64,000 nt of DNA from Oscillospiraceae bacterium (GTDB lineage Bacteria > Bacillota > Clostridia > Oscillospirales > Oscillospiraceae), in the NCBI GenBank assembly GCA_016282135.1, contig JAEEKA010000085.1:1-64000 (forward strand), given 5' to 3'. Shown piece by piece: positions 9,369 through 18,505 of the stretch. Position numbers and translations under genes: made by a program. The notes under the pieces were generated by a model that saw only the letters and a list, made by a program, of their open reading frames with translations, was not told the origin of the DNA and did not search any database. The number at the start of each line of letters is the position of its first letter. Positions within the stretch are counted from its first letter, which is position 1.

Positions 9369-10148
9369 TTATCCCAGGGCCACGTCCAGCGCCATCATCA
9401 GACTGAAGCCCAGGGCAAACAGAAGCACGCCCACATGGGAGTGCTTCCCTGCCGCCATATCAGGAATCAGCTCCTCCACCACAACGTACAGCATGGCGCC
9501 GGCGGCAAAGCTCAGCAGATAGGGCATGGCAGGTACGATCAGCCCCGCCGCCATTACGGTCACAAGACCGAAGACCGGCTCCACGGCGCCGGAGAGGACG
9601 CCGTACAGGAAGGCTCTGCCCTTGCCTGCCCCCTCGGCGTGGAGGGGCATGGAGATGATCGCCCCTTCGGGGAAGTTCTGGATGGCGATGCCCAGGGCCA
9701 GCGCCAGCGCGCCTCCCGCGGTGATCTCCCCGGAGCCGGAGACCAGGCCGGCATAGACCACGCCCACCGCCATGCCCTCCGGGATATTGTGGAGGGTGAC
9801 CGCTAGCACCATCATGGTGGTACGGGCCAGTCTGCTTCTGGGGCCCTCAACCGCGTTGGCGTTCCGGTGCAGATGCGGGATCACGTGGTCCAGGAGCAGC
9901 AGGAAGAGCACGCCCAGCCAAAAGCCGATGAACGCCGGCAGGAAGGCCCAGCTGCCCATTCCGGCGGCCTGCTCCATAGCCGGGATCAGCAGACTCCAGA
10001 CAGAGGCCGCCACCATAACCCCGGCAGCGAAACCGCTGAGGGCCTTCTGCACCGTCTGGCTGAGCGCCCTGCGCATAAAGAACACACAGGCCGCACCCAG
10101 GGCAGTCCCCAGGAAGGGAATCAACAGACCGATCACTGCCGTTTTCAT
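9369..10148 (-). CDS. ZIP-family metal transporter
   Basis: A 259-residue membrane protein with about eight helices and the two ZIP metal-site motifs, HNIPEGMAVG in helix 4 and NFPEGAIIS in helix 5. ZIP proteins usually import zinc, iron or manganese into the cytoplasm. A charged loop with HLHRNANA lies between helices 3 and 4. Its ATG overlaps the stop of the HMA-domain gene by 4 nt (ATGA), so the two are translationally coupled and belong to the ABC/FtsX operon. Metal specificity cannot be decided here. Confidence 0.88.
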   Translation of the reverse strand: MKTAVIGLLIPFLGTALGAACVFFMRRALSQTVQKALSGFAAGVMVAASVWSLLIPAMEQAAGMGSWAFLPAFIGFWLGVLFLLLLDHVIPHLHRNANAVEGPRSRLARTTMMVLAVTLHNIPEGMAVGVVYAGLVSGSGEITAGGALALALGIAIQNFPEGAIISMPLHAEGAGKGRAFLYGVLSGAVEPVFGLVTVMAAGLIVPAMPYLLSFAAGAMLYVVVEELIPDMAAGKHSHVGVLLFALGFSLMMALDVALG

Positions 10149-10399
10149 TTTCTTCCAAACCAGCCTTTCTTTTCATATGGTTCGGATTCCACGCCCCTAC
10201 AGCAATAACCTGTGGCGTCGATGGCCGCTCGCAGGGCTGCGGCGTCCACCGGCGTCTCCGTCAGGAAAGAGGCCTCCTGCTTCCCCTTGGAGGCAGAGAT
10301 CTTTTTCGCCCCCGGGATTGCCTTTCGAATGGTTTCGCAGATATGGGCCTCGCACATGGCACACATCATGCCCTCGATTGTTACGACCGTCCGAAGCAT
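10145..10399 (-). CDS. Small heavy-metal-associated (HMA) domain protein
   Basis: An 84-residue cytoplasmic protein with one ferredoxin-fold HMA domain. The metal loop reads GMMCAMCEAH, a GMxCxxC motif at about residues 10-19, as in copper chaperones and P-type ATPase N-domains. A basic tail (KKGWFGRK) follows. There is an extra CC pair near residue 67 (GYCCRG). It sits between an FtsX permease and a ZIP transporter, an unusual place for a CopZ-like protein, because no copper ATPase is nearby. It may deliver or sense a metal for this operon. Confidence 0.8.
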   Translation of the reverse strand: MLRTVVTIEGMMCAMCEAHICETIRKAIPGAKKISASKGKQEASFLTETPVDAAALRAAIDATGYCCRGVESEPYEKKGWFGRK

Positions 10400-12682
10400 T
10401 TAATCCACTCCCTTCAGGGACTCCACCATGTCGATGCTCCGGGTCCTGCGGGCAATCATCCAGCCCACCAGCAGACTGACGCCGAAGGTCAACAGGATGG
10501 ATACCGCGTAGGTTATGGGCCCCAGGGTGAGCTTCATCTCATAGTCCGAGGCCAGGGCGGTCAGCAGGTATTGCAGGACTCCCACTCCGGCAGGCAGGCC
10601 GATGACCACGCCCAGAACGGTCAGCCAGAGATTCTGGCCGATGAGGATCCGCCCGATCTGCCGATCCCGGAAGCCCACCACCTTCAGGGTGGCCATTTCC
10701 CGATACCGCTCGGTATAGCTCATAATTCCCAGGTTGTAGAGCACCACCAGGCCCAGCACCACGGCGGCCGCCACCAAGAGCAGGATCATGGTGTTCATCA
10801 GCTCCATGAATTTGTCAAAGGATTGCAGGATGCTCTGCTTGCTCTGGACGCTGGAGATCACGCCGCCGGCCTCGACGCCGGTTTCCCGGGTGTAGACGGT
10901 GTTGATGGAATAGGGAATGCCCAGCCGGTCGGCGGCCTCGTCGGAGAGGATCACGGATTCCGACAGGGAGCGCAGGATCCCCTGCACGGTGGCCTCGTAG
11001 GTCTCGCTGGAGCCGTAGGGGGAGAAGCTGATCCGGTCTCCAGGGGCCAGGCCGTTGTCCCGGGCGATGCGGTCGCAGATATAGACCCCCTCCGGGGACA
11101 GGCTCAGCTCGGACATATCCTTTCCGATAAAGCGGATCAGGCCGTGGGGCACATGGTAGATCTCCAGACCCACCGGAGCCTCCCCCACCTGGACGCTGGA
11201 CACAGCGGCCCAGTCCCCCTGCCGGGCCTCCGCCAGGGCCAGGGCAGCTTCGTTCCCGGTCTCATCCACCGACAGATTCAGCTTGCTTTCATAGGCGGTA
11301 GCCTCGTCATAGAAGACGGTGACAAAGGAGCGGGCCGTGTCGTTCATGCCCAGAGCGCCCACCAGCAGGACCATGCAGCCGATGATGCCGAACAGGGTCA
11401 TGCCGGTTCTGGACTTGTGCCGCAGGCTGTCCCGCAGGTTCCAGCGGCCGCTGAAGCGCATCCGCTTCCAGAACCCTGTCCCTTCCAGAGGCAGGGGGCG
11501 GACCCGCTTGGGGGAATAGGGCCGCAGGGCATCGGCGGCGCTGCCCCGGAGCATGGATTTCACGGACAGGAAGCTGATCAGCGTCAGGAAACCGATCACC
11601 GCCGCCAGCACGATCCAGCAGAAGGATGGCACATAGAGGGCCCAGTCAATGAGATCCACATAGGTTCCCATTGCTCCCTCCGGATTCATAATATACCAGG
11701 CCAGCAGACAGCCGATTCCTACTCCCAGGACGGAGCCCGCCAGGCCGATGGTCAGGCCGTAGGCGGAATAGTGCCGGAGGATGCGGCTGTCCTGAAAGCC
11801 CAGGGATTTCAACAGACCGATCTGGGTCTTCTCGGAGGCGGTCAGCCGGTGCATGGTGGTAACCATGGTCAAAATGGCGATAGCCAGGAAGAGCACCGGC
11901 AGGATGGAGCCCATGGTGATGCCCTCCTCGATCTCTCCCTGGGTCTCCGCCCAGGAAACCACCTCATCCTTGGACAAAACCAGGGAGGTCCTGCCCAGGG
12001 CCTTGTCAATCCGCGGAACGATCTCTTCCTTGGAAAGGTCGGAAGTCAGGTTGATCTGGGTGTAAGCCTCGATTCCCATGGACTCCCGCAGAAGCGCCGG
12101 GGACATGTAGACAAAGCCGTAGCTGTTGTAGTCCGGCATGATCTGGGTCTCGTCCTGGAGGCAGATCATGTACTCCGATGCCTTGGCCAGGCCAAGCACC
12201 GGGGCGGTGATCTCCACCGTGCCGAAGGGACCGGCATAAACCAGGGTCAGCCGGTCCCTCAGTCGGACGCCGTTTTTGGCCGCGTACTGATCCGAGAGCC
12301 AGAAGCCCCTGCCGGAGGGGTCGTAGTCCTCGCCGGATGTCACGAAGATACCGGAGACCTTGGGATTGGAGCTGACGCTCAGCCCCAGCAGGTCCGTATC
12401 CCCCTTCACCGCCACGTTGACCCGCAAAAAGCGGGTAGCGTCGAAAACGCCGGGGATGGCCGCCACGGCCTCCAGTTCCTCCCGGGTGAAGAAGCTTTCG
12501 GAAAGGATCCGATAATCGGCAAAGCCCGTGGCCTCATAGGTTTTGGCGGAGTTCCGATCCAGGGTGTACCACTCCATCTGGAAGCCCAAAAACACGCCGA
12601 TTCCCAGAGCCACCATAATCACCATGGAGATAAATTGAGCCTTGTAGCGCCCCATGGTGCGAAACAGCTTTTTCCTAAGCAT
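10400..12682 (-). CDS. FtsX-family ABC permease (large, two-domain)
   Basis: A 760-residue permease with an N-terminal helix (about 12-30), a large extracytoplasmic region, three helices near 270-390, a second half starting near 410 and three helices at the C terminus. This double FtsX layout is common in Firmicutes lipoprotein or peptide ABC systems of the MacB/LolE type. The start at 12682 ([14 protein letters not shown]) lies 1 nt after the ATPase stop; the upstream in-frame extension overlaps that gene and is rejected. It acts with the ATPase at 12684-13388. Confidence 0.88.
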   Translation of the reverse strand: MLRKKLFRTMGRYKAQFISMVIMVALGIGVFLGFQMEWYTLDRNSAKTYEATGFADYRILSESFFTREELEAVAAIPGVFDATRFLRVNVAVKGDTDLLGLSVSSNPKVSGIFVTSGEDYDPSGRGFWLSDQYAAKNGVRLRDRLTLVYAGPFGTVEITAPVLGLAKASEYMICLQDETQIMPDYNSYGFVYMSPALLRESMGIEAYTQINLTSDLSKEEIVPRIDKALGRTSLVLSKDEVVSWAETQGEIEEGITMGSILPVLFLAIAILTMVTTMHRLTASEKTQIGLLKSLGFQDSRILRHYSAYGLTIGLAGSVLGVGIGCLLAWYIMNPEGAMGTYVDLIDWALYVPSFCWIVLAAVIGFLTLISFLSVKSMLRGSAADALRPYSPKRVRPLPLEGTGFWKRMRFSGRWNLRDSLRHKSRTGMTLFGIIGCMVLLVGALGMNDTARSFVTVFYDEATAYESKLNLSVDETGNEAALALAEARQGDWAAVSSVQVGEAPVGLEIYHVPHGLIRFIGKDMSELSLSPEGVYICDRIARDNGLAPGDRISFSPYGSSETYEATVQGILRSLSESVILSDEAADRLGIPYSINTVYTRETGVEAGGVISSVQSKQSILQSFDKFMELMNTMILLLVAAAVVLGLVVLYNLGIMSYTERYREMATLKVVGFRDRQIGRILIGQNLWLTVLGVVIGLPAGVGVLQYLLTALASDYEMKLTLGPITYAVSILLTFGVSLLVGWMIARRTRSIDMVESLKGVD

Positions 12683-12683
12683 A

Positions 12684-13388
12684 TTACCACTCCACTTCTT
12701 CGGCGGACAGCGGGGTTTCCTGGGTCTCCACGCTGCGGATTCGACCGCTCTTGACCCGGACAATGACGTCCGCCATCTTGGCGATATTCTGGTTGTGGGT
12801 GACAATCACAATGGTCTTGCCCCGCTCCCGGGCCATTTTCAGCAGCAGCTTCAGCACCACTACGCCGGTTTCGGAGTCCAGAGCGCCGGTGGGCTCGTCG
12901 CACAGGAGAATTTTCGGATTCTTGGCCAGGGCCCGGGCAATGGACACCCGCTGCTGCTCGCCGCCGGAGAGCTCCGCCGGGAAGTTTTTCAGATGATCTC
13001 CCAGGCCCACCGCCTCCAGCATCTCCTCCGGGGGCAGGGCGTTTTTGACGATCTCCCGCACCAGAGCCACGTTCTCATAGACCGTCAGCGTAGGGATCAG
13101 GTTATAGTTCTGGAAAACAAAGCCCACGGTTTTCGCCCGGTATTCCGCCAACTGGTCGTTGGTCAGCATGGAGATATCAAAGCCGTCCACGGCGATTTTT
13201 CCCTCGGTAGGGCTGTCCAGACCGCCGATCAAATTGAGCAGAGTGCTCTTCCCCGCGCCGGAGGGGCCCAGCACCACAATGAATTTTCCTGCGGGCAGGG
13301 ACAGATCGATATGATCCAGTGCCCGCAGGCTATGGTCTCCCGCCGTATAGACCCGGGAGACGTCTTTGAAGTTCAGTATTTCAGACAT
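12684..13388 (-). CDS. MacB/LolD-type ABC ATPase
   Basis: A 234-residue ATP-binding protein with Walker [14 protein letters not shown], signature [14 protein letters not shown], Walker [13 protein letters not shown] and an H-loop at VTHNQN. It belongs to the MacB/LolD/FtsE branch, which works with FtsX-type permeases by mechanotransmission rather than channel transport. It heads an operon ATPase-permease-HMA-ZIP. The upstream terminator at 13420-13453 separates it from the feo genes. Confidence 0.9.
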   Translation of the reverse strand: MSEILNFKDVSRVYTAGDHSLRALDHIDLSLPAGKFIVVLGPSGAGKSTLLNLIGGLDSPTEGKIAVDGFDISMLTNDQLAEYRAKTVGFVFQNYNLIPTLTVYENVALVREIVKNALPPEEMLEAVGLGDHLKNFPAELSGGEQQRVSIARALAKNPKILLCDEPTGALDSETGVVVLKLLLKMARERGKTIVIVTHNQNIAKMADVIVRVKSGRIRSVETQETPLSAEEVEW

Positions 13389-13419
13389 TTTTCCTTCCTT
13401 TCTTCAAAACCAAGCGCAT

Positions 13420-13453
13420 AAACGGACCCACAGGCGCTCCCGTGGGTCCGTTT
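13420..13453 (-). terminator. Terminator of the feo operon
   Basis: A 12-bp perfect stem (AAACGGACCCAC with GTGGGTCCGTTT) with a 10-nt loop follows the Cys-rich gene stop at 13458 on the minus strand. Confidence 0.7.
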
Positions 13454-13457
13454 CGAA

Positions 13458-13649
13458 TTATTTGCTATGGCATTGACCTGCCATGGGGCAGCCTTGGCAG
13501 CCGCCCCCGCAGGAGCCGCAGGAGCCGCCGCAGATATGTTTACCGGCCTTTTTGTCCAGGACCAATCGTCGTACAATCAGAGAAACGATAACCAAAAGAA
13601 CGAAACCGATGACGATGGACGCCAGATTTGCTTGCAGCCAGGTTAACAT
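13458..13649 (-). CDS. FeoB-associated Cys-rich membrane protein
   Basis: A 63-residue protein with one membrane helix (about 10-28) and a cysteine-rich cytoplasmic tail containing CGGSCGSCGGGCQGCP and a final QCHSK. This is the usual form of the small FeoB partner in Firmicutes. It is the last gene of the feo operon. The cysteines may bind iron or mature the transporter; its function is not firmly known. Confidence 0.9.
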   Translation of the reverse strand: MLTWLQANLASIVIGFVLLVIVSLIVRRLVLDKKAGKHICGGSCGSCGGGCQGCPMAGQCHSK

Positions 13650-13687
13650 AATTTGTCAGCTCCTTTCACGGCAACATGAATTGATGA

Positions 13688-15979
13688 TTACATTCTGAGC
13701 TTCCGGGTCAGCTTCGTGCTCTCCTTGTAGGGCTTGAAAAGCTGCCAGAGCAGCAGGGCCAGCAGGGCCAGCGCCACAATCAGGCCCACGGCGTTCACGT
13801 CGCCCACGAAAATCTTGCCCACCTGGTAGACAATCAGCGAAACCACATAGGCGAAGATACACATGTAGCCGATGGCGAACAGCGTCCACCTGGGGTTATT
13901 CATCTCCCGCTTGATGGCGCCCATGGCCGCGAAGCAGGGGGCGCAGAGCAGGTTGAAAATCATAAAGGCAAAGGCCGCCAGCTTGCCGTGGTCGCCCGAG
14001 TTGCGGTTGAAGTCCTCCGCCACGTTCTCCCAGATCTGGTCACCGTTCTCCTCCAGCTCCTCCTCGCCGTCCTGATCGTCGTAGTTGTACAGCACACCGA
14101 AGGTGCCCACCACATTTTCCTTGGCGATCAGACCGGTAACGGTAGCCACGGTGGGCTTCCAGGAACCGAAGCCCTGGGGCTTGAAAATCACGGACACCGG
14201 CTGGGCCACCCGGGCCAGAATGGAATCGTCAGAGGGGTTGACCTCCTCGGGCGCAATGCCCATGCGGTCGGCCACCTGCTGAACATAGGCTTCGTCCACG
14301 ATACTCTCGTCCTCGTAAAGCTCGTCAACCATACCGAACTTGCCGTTGACGGAGCCGAAGCCCTGGAGGAACCAAAGCACGATGGTGGACAGGACGATGA
14401 TGGTGCCGGCCTTCTTGATGAAGGACCAGCCCCGCTCCCACATGGCCCGCAGGACGTTGCCCACGGTGGGCGCATGGTAGGCGGGCAGCTCCATGACAAA
14501 GGGCGCCGGGTCCCCCGCAAAGAGCTTGGTCTTTTTGAGCATGATGCCGGAGATCACGATGGCCGCCACGCCGATGAAGTAGGCGGAGGTGGCAATCCAA
14601 GAGGAGCCGCCGAAGAGGGCGCCGGCAATCAGGCCGATGATGGGCATTTTCGCCCCGCAGGGCATAAAGCAGGTGGTCATGATGGTCATACGGCGGTCCC
14701 GCTCATTCTCAATGGTACGGGAGGCCATAACGCCGGGGATGCCGCAGCCGGTACCCACCAGCATGGGAATGAAGCTCTTGCCGGACAGGCCGAAGCGGCG
14801 GAAGATCCGGTCCATGATGAAGGCGATTCGGGCCATGTAGCCGCAGTCCTCCAGGATGGCCAGCAGCAGGAAGAGCACCAGCATCTGGGGCACGAAGCCC
14901 AGCACGGCACCCACGCCCGCAATGATACCGTCAGAAATTAGACCCACCAGCCAGGGCGCGGCGCCCCAGCCCTCCAGCAGAGAGCGGGAGCCTTCAATCA
15001 GCCATTCGCCGCCGAAGACGTCGTTGGTCCAGTCGGTGAGGAAGGTGCCGATGCCCACGCCGCCGTCGGCAATGGACTTGCCCATGGCCAGGGCGTAGAC
15101 CAGGAACATCACCAGCGCGAAGATGGGAAGAGCCAGCCAGCGGTTGGTGACAATCCGGTCGATCTTGTCAGAGGCGGAGAGTTTTCCGGTGCTCTTTTTC
15201 CTGTAAGAGGATTTGATGATATTGCCGATCCAGATGTAGCGCTCGTTGGTGATGATGGACTCTGCGTCGTCGTCCATCTCCTTCTCCACCTCGGCAATGT
15301 GCTGCTCCACATCCCGTTTCACGGGCTCCCGGAGATTCAACTGCTCCAGGGCCTTGCTGTCCCGCTCGAAGAGCTTGACGGCAAACCAGCGCTGCTGCGC
15401 GTCGGGCAGACCGGAAAGGGCGTGCTCCTCGATGTGGGCCAGGGCGTGCTCTACCGGGCCAGAGAAGCTGTGCATGGGAACGGTGCTTCCGGTTCTGGCC
15501 GCCTGGATCGCTGCCTCGGCAGCTTCCTGGATGCCGGTGCCCTTCAGGGCGGAGATCTCCACGATCTTACAGCCAAGCTGCTTGCTGAGCTGGGCGGTGT
15601 CGATCTTGTCCCCGTTCTTCATCACCACGTCCATCATGTTGATGGCGACGACAACGGGGATCCCCAGTTCTGTCAGCTGGGTGGTTAAGTACAGGTTGCG
15701 CTCCAGGTTGGAGCCGTCTACAATGTTCAGTATCACGTCGGGCCGCTCGCCGATCAGATAATTTCGGGCCACGACCTCCTCCAGCGTGTAGGGGGAAAGA
15801 GAGTAGATGCCCGGCAAGTCCGTGACAATCACGTCCGAGTGCTTTTTCAGCTTGCCCTCCTTCTTCTCCACCGTGACGCCAGGCCAGTTTCCCACAAACT
15901 GGGTGGAGCCGGTCAGGGCGTTGAACAGGGTCGTTTTGCCGCTGTTCGGGTTGCCCGCAAGGGCAATGCGAATATTCAT
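13688..15979 (-). CDS. feoB: Ferrous iron transporter FeoB
   Basis: A 763-residue FeoB that imports Fe(II) in a GTP-dependent manner. The N-terminal G domain has G1 GNPNSGKTT, G3 DLPGIYSL and G4 NMMD; a helical GDI-like region follows to about 270. The membrane part has two Gate regions with the conserved cysteine motif (VGTGCGIPGVMASR and TTCFMPCGAK). Full length for the family. It follows two feoA genes and precedes the Cys-rich protein. A palindrome of the iron-box type lies just upstream at 16001-16022, so feoB may also be controlled separately from feoA. Confidence 0.96.
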   Translation of the reverse strand: MNIRIALAGNPNSGKTTLFNALTGSTQFVGNWPGVTVEKKEGKLKKHSDVIVTDLPGIYSLSPYTLEEVVARNYLIGERPDVILNIVDGSNLERNLYLTTQLTELGIPVVVAINMMDVVMKNGDKIDTAQLSKQLGCKIVEISALKGTGIQEAAEAAIQAARTGSTVPMHSFSGPVEHALAHIEEHALSGLPDAQQRWFAVKLFERDSKALEQLNLREPVKRDVEQHIAEVEKEMDDDAESIITNERYIWIGNIIKSSYRKKSTGKLSASDKIDRIVTNRWLALPIFALVMFLVYALAMGKSIADGGVGIGTFLTDWTNDVFGGEWLIEGSRSLLEGWGAAPWLVGLISDGIIAGVGAVLGFVPQMLVLFLLLAILEDCGYMARIAFIMDRIFRRFGLSGKSFIPMLVGTGCGIPGVMASRTIENERDRRMTIMTTCFMPCGAKMPIIGLIAGALFGGSSWIATSAYFIGVAAIVISGIMLKKTKLFAGDPAPFVMELPAYHAPTVGNVLRAMWERGWSFIKKAGTIIVLSTIVLWFLQGFGSVNGKFGMVDELYEDESIVDEAYVQQVADRMGIAPEEVNPSDDSILARVAQPVSVIFKPQGFGSWKPTVATVTGLIAKENVVGTFGVLYNYDDQDGEEELEENGDQIWENVAEDFNRNSGDHGKLAAFAFMIFNLLCAPCFAAMGAIKREMNNPRWTLFAIGYMCIFAYVVSLIVYQVGKIFVGDVNAVGLIVALALLALLLWQLFKPYKESTKLTRKLRM

Positions 15980-16000
15980 AGCCTTCTTCCTTTCTTCGCA

Positions 16001-16022
16001 GGAGTTAGCTTAATCTAACTCC
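16001..16022. promoter_or_regulatory. Iron-regulator type palindrome upstream of feoB
   Basis: GGAGTTAG and CTAACTCC form perfect 8-bp arms around 6 nt. In the common register it reads GTTAGC-TTAA-TCTAAC, one mismatch from the consensus. It lies in the 54-nt gap between feoA and feoB. Confidence 0.6.
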
Positions 16023-16033
16023 GTGGCAAAAAT

Positions 16034-16255
16034 TTATCTTACTTCGACCATCTCGGCGTCGGCCTTCCGCAGGCTCAACTCATAGCCCCGGACCGTCAGC
16101 TCAACCGGATCTCCCAGAGGGGCCACCTTGCGAACGAAGACCTCCACGTTCTTCGTGATTCCCATGTCCATGATCCGGCGCTTCACCGCGCCTTCCCCGT
16201 GAATTTTGACCACGGTGACGGTCTCTCCGATTTTGGCGTCTCGTAAGGTTTTCAT
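16034..16255 (-). CDS. feoA: FeoA-type SH3 protein (second copy)
   Basis: A 73-residue SH3-like protein of the FeoA family, with the usual IGETVTVVKI and RRIMDMGI features. FeoA binds FeoB on the cytoplasmic side and supports Fe(II) uptake. It is the copy adjacent to feoB. It differs clearly from the upstream copy, so the two may have separate roles. Confidence 0.9.
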   Translation of the reverse strand: MKTLRDAKIGETVTVVKIHGEGAVKRRIMDMGITKNVEVFVRKVAPLGDPVELTVRGYELSLRKADAEMVEVR

Positions 16256-16357
16256 TGTTCTATCCTTCCTTTCCTGTATTCTGACCGACGGGCTTCTCCG
16301 CCTGTCATTCTGCGCGAAGCGAAGAATCCACGTTCGCCAACGCCTGATTCCTGCTGC

Positions 16358-16570
16358 CTAAATCATAATTTTATTGGCCAGCTCCCGGCTGACGGCCACC
16401 CGGCATTCCTTGACGTTTACGATCAGGTTTCCGCCAACGGTATTGACCACGCTGACCTCACCGCCCACATGAAAACCCAAGTCTTCCAGATGCTTTTTGA
16501 CCTCCGGACTGCCGCCAATCTTCCTGATGATCTGGGACTGTCCAATCTCCGCAAAGCTAAGGGGCATCAT
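16358..16570 (-). CDS. feoA: FeoA-type SH3 protein (first copy)
   Basis: A 70-residue FeoA-family protein (EVKKHLEDLGFHVGGEV, then GGNLIVNVKECRVAVSRELANKI). It is the first gene of the feo operon, with a GGAGGTG site and a consensus promoter carrying three iron-type palindromes upstream. Tandem feoA genes before feoB are common in Clostridia. Confidence 0.9.
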   Translation of the reverse strand: MMPLSFAEIGQSQIIRKIGGSPEVKKHLEDLGFHVGGEVSVVNTVGGNLIVNVKECRVAVSRELANKIMI

Positions 16571-16592
16571 ATTCCACCTCCAAAAGCAACAA

Positions 16593-16677
16593 ATTAGCCA
16601 ACGCTAATCGCAGGGCCGAAAAATAGTTAGCTTTCTCTAACCGCACCCATTATAGTTAGCAGCCGCTTATTTGTCAA
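16593..16677 (-). promoter_or_regulatory. feo promoter with three iron-type operators
   Basis: On the minus strand TTGACA (16672-16677) and TATAAT (16649-16654) are 17 nt apart, a perfect sigma-A promoter. Three palindromes overlap it: a degenerate one inside the spacer (16655-16670), GTTAGC-TTTC-TCTAAC just after the -10 box (16626-16641), and ATTAGC-CAAC-GCTAAT in the leader (16593-16608). This layout predicts tight repression by the adjacent DtxR-type protein when iron is plentiful. Confidence 0.8.
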
Positions 16678-16763
16678 GAGCTTTTGTAAACTTTTTTTCA
16701 TCCATTGCATTTTGGGAAGAAATATGGTAAGGTGAAAGCAGAAAGAAAGAGGAGGATCTGTCT

Positions 16764-17144
16764 ATGGCAATGCAGGAATCCGGCGAAATGTACCTGGAAA
16801 CAATTTACGTGCTGTCTCAGCAGACGGCAAGCGTCCGCAGCATCGACGTAGCGGATCATCTGGGCTATTCCAAACCCTCTGTCAGCCGGGCCGTGGGCCT
16901 GCTGAAGAAAGAGGGCCTGCTTTTGATGGACGAGATGGGCTATCTGAAACTCACCGAGACGGGCGAAGCCAAAGCCAAAAGCATCTACGAGCGTCACACC
17001 GTACTTTCCAGGCTGCTCATGAATCTGGGCGTGGACGAAAAGACCGCCACGGAAGACGCCTGCCGCATCGAGCATTATATCAGTGACACGTCCTTTAACG
17101 CAATCAAGGCCCACATGCAGAAACACCGCACGGAATCCGTATAA
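16764..17144 (+). CDS. DtxR/IdeR-type metal-dependent transcriptional regulator
   Basis: A 126-residue regulator with an N-terminal winged helix (about 1-65) and a metal-binding dimerisation domain; the SH3 domain of longer DtxR proteins is missing. The metal ligands look like iron-type rather than manganese-type: Met9 in GEMYLE (Asp in MntR), Glu12, His78, and Cys100-x-x-Glu103-His104 in DACRIEHYI (Glu in place of Cys in MntR). This matches DtxR Met10/Cys102/Glu105/His106. GGAGG precedes the ATG. It is divergent from feoA and is the obvious candidate to bind the GTTAGC-N4-GCTAAC sites. Confidence 0.9.
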   Translation: MAMQESGEMYLETIYVLSQQTASVRSIDVADHLGYSKPSVSRAVGLLKKEGLLLMDEMGYLKLTETGEAKAKSIYERHTVLSRLLMNLGVDEKTATEDACRIEHYISDTSFNAIKAHMQKHRTESV

Positions 17145-17169
17145 AACGATCCATGTTTTGGGCTCTGCT

Positions 17170-17208
17170 GTCCCCTGCCGCGCCTGTCGCCGGCAGGGGA
17201 CATTTTTT
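17170..17208 (+). terminator. Terminator after the DtxR-type gene
   Basis: An 11-bp perfect stem (GTCCCCTGCCG with CGGCAGGGGAC) is followed by ATTTTTTTG, a classical intrinsic terminator. Confidence 0.85.
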
Positions 17209-17236
17209 TGTGTCGAAAAAAAGCAAAATATTTTTC

Positions 17237-17292
17237 TTGACAATCTGATTCTCCCATGCTATATTCTAAGCGCAGTTAGCGGTCGCTAACTG
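17237..17292 (+). promoter_or_regulatory. Promoter and iron-type operator of the DUF3793-flavodoxin operon
   Basis: TTGACA (17237-17242) and TATATT (17260-17265) with a 17-nt spacer. The perfect 20-nt palindrome CAGTTAGCGGTCGCTAACTG (17273-17292) covers the predicted transcription start, an ideal position for repression. Confidence 0.85.
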
Positions 17293-17323
17293 TCGAATGA
17301 AGCAGAAAGGGGGGGCGGAACAG

Positions 17324-17893
17324 ATGTCCGAGCAGCAGTTCATTCGAAACACCGCGCCAACCCTGGCGGGGATCAAAACCGGCAGTCTCTTCCCCTGCCG
17401 ATACGCGTCAAAAGTTGACGCCATCCGGGAGCTGCGGCGCTATAACCAACGGCTGCGGCCAAAGGGCCTGCGGCTGCTGCCGCTGCGGATGACGGAAAAC
17501 TTCGCGATGCTCTACCTCTACCGGCCGGGCCGGCTCGGCGCGGATCTGCAAAACGCGGAAGCGGCCAGCCTGCTCCGCGGCGCGGGCTATCCGGTCTGTG
17601 ACGAAGTCGGCTGTCTCCGGGAGCTCTGCCGCCGCCTGAACGAAGAAGCGGATTTTCCCCATGAGATCGGACTTTTTCTCAGCTATCCTCCGGAGGACGT
17701 GCGGGGCTTCATTGAGCACCGGGACCGGGGCTGCAAATGCATCGGCTGCTGGAAGGTCTACGGCGACGAGCAGGCCGCCCGGAAGCGGTTCTCTCAGTTT
17801 AAGCGATGCACCGACTGTTATCTGCGCCGGAACGCCCAGGGCTGTTCGCTGGAGCGTTTGACGGTAAAAACCAATCGACTGAAAAAGGAGTAA
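17324..17893 (+). CDS. DUF3793 family protein
   Basis: A 189-residue protein of the DUF3793 family, widespread in anaerobic Firmicutes and of unknown biochemical role. It contains HEIGLFLSYPPEDVRGFI and a Cys pair in CKCIGCWKVYGD, and ends in a basic segment with CTDCYLRR. The start at 17324 follows a run AAAGGGGGG; the earlier in-frame ATG at 17297 has no site and sits against the operator. It is co-transcribed with the flavodoxin and placed under the iron-type operator, consistent with a role in electron transfer or iron limitation. Confidence 0.82.
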   Translation: MSEQQFIRNTAPTLAGIKTGSLFPCRYASKVDAIRELRRYNQRLRPKGLRLLPLRMTENFAMLYLYRPGRLGADLQNAEAASLLRGAGYPVCDEVGCLRELCRRLNEEADFPHEIGLFLSYPPEDVRGFIEHRDRGCKCIGCWKVYGDEQAARKRFSQFKRCTDCYLRRNAQGCSLERLTVKTNRLKKE

Positions 17894-17898
17894 TGGAG

Positions 17899-18324
17899 AT
17901 GTCAAAAATCGCAATCGTTTATTGGAGCGGCACGGGCAATACCGAGCGCATGGCAAACGCCGTGATGGACGGCGTTCAGGACGCGGGCGCGGACGGGACA
18001 CTGTTCACCGCGGCGGAGTTTACCCCGGACCGTTTGAATGAATTCGACGCCTTTGCCTTCGGCTGTCCCTCCATGGGGGTGGAATCTCTGGAGGACAGCG
18101 AGTTTGAGCCGATGTTCCAAGCCTGCGAGCCCATGCTGGCCGGGAAAAAGCTGGCTCTGTTCGGCTCCTTCGGCTGGGGCGACGGCGAGTGGATGCGCAA
18201 CTGGGAGGACGCCTGCCGCGCCGACGGCGCGGAGCTGGTCTGCGACAGCGTCATCTGCTGTGAGGCGCCCGACGACAAAGCGGTGGAAAAATGCCGCAGA
18301 CTGGGCGCGGCCCTCTGCCAATAA
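17899..18324 (+). CDS. Short-chain flavodoxin
   Basis: A 141-residue FMN-binding flavodoxin. The phosphate loop WSGTGNTERMA is at about residues 9-19, and the family segments FGCPSMGVESLED and ALFGSFGWGDGEWM are present. Flavodoxins replace ferredoxins when iron is scarce, which agrees with the iron-type operator upstream. The start at 17899 is preferred over 17893 because AAGGAG is then 8 nt away. It is the second gene of the operon. Confidence 0.93.
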   Translation: MSKIAIVYWSGTGNTERMANAVMDGVQDAGADGTLFTAAEFTPDRLNEFDAFAFGCPSMGVESLEDSEFEPMFQACEPMLAGKKLALFGSFGWGDGEWMRNWEDACRADGAELVCDSVICCEAPDDKAVEKCRRLGAALCQ

Positions 18325-18505
18325 TTTTGCTTATACCGATATTGCTTTCACCGGCCGATTAAGCTATGCGGTCTGCGTGAAGCGTACGTTCCTTCGTGTT
18401 CCTTCCTTCTCGCCGCTGGGTCGGACTTACCTCCCCGGCCCGCGGCCCCGCGGCTACCTTTCCTCCGCCGCGGCAGGCGTGGAGTGACGAACCATGCCAA
18501 ACACG

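Noticed and set aside
10343-12754. 803-codon plus-strand ORF
   Set aside because: It is antisense to the FtsX permease, is rich in His/Gly/Gln as expected for a shadow frame in GC-rich DNA, and has no family features.
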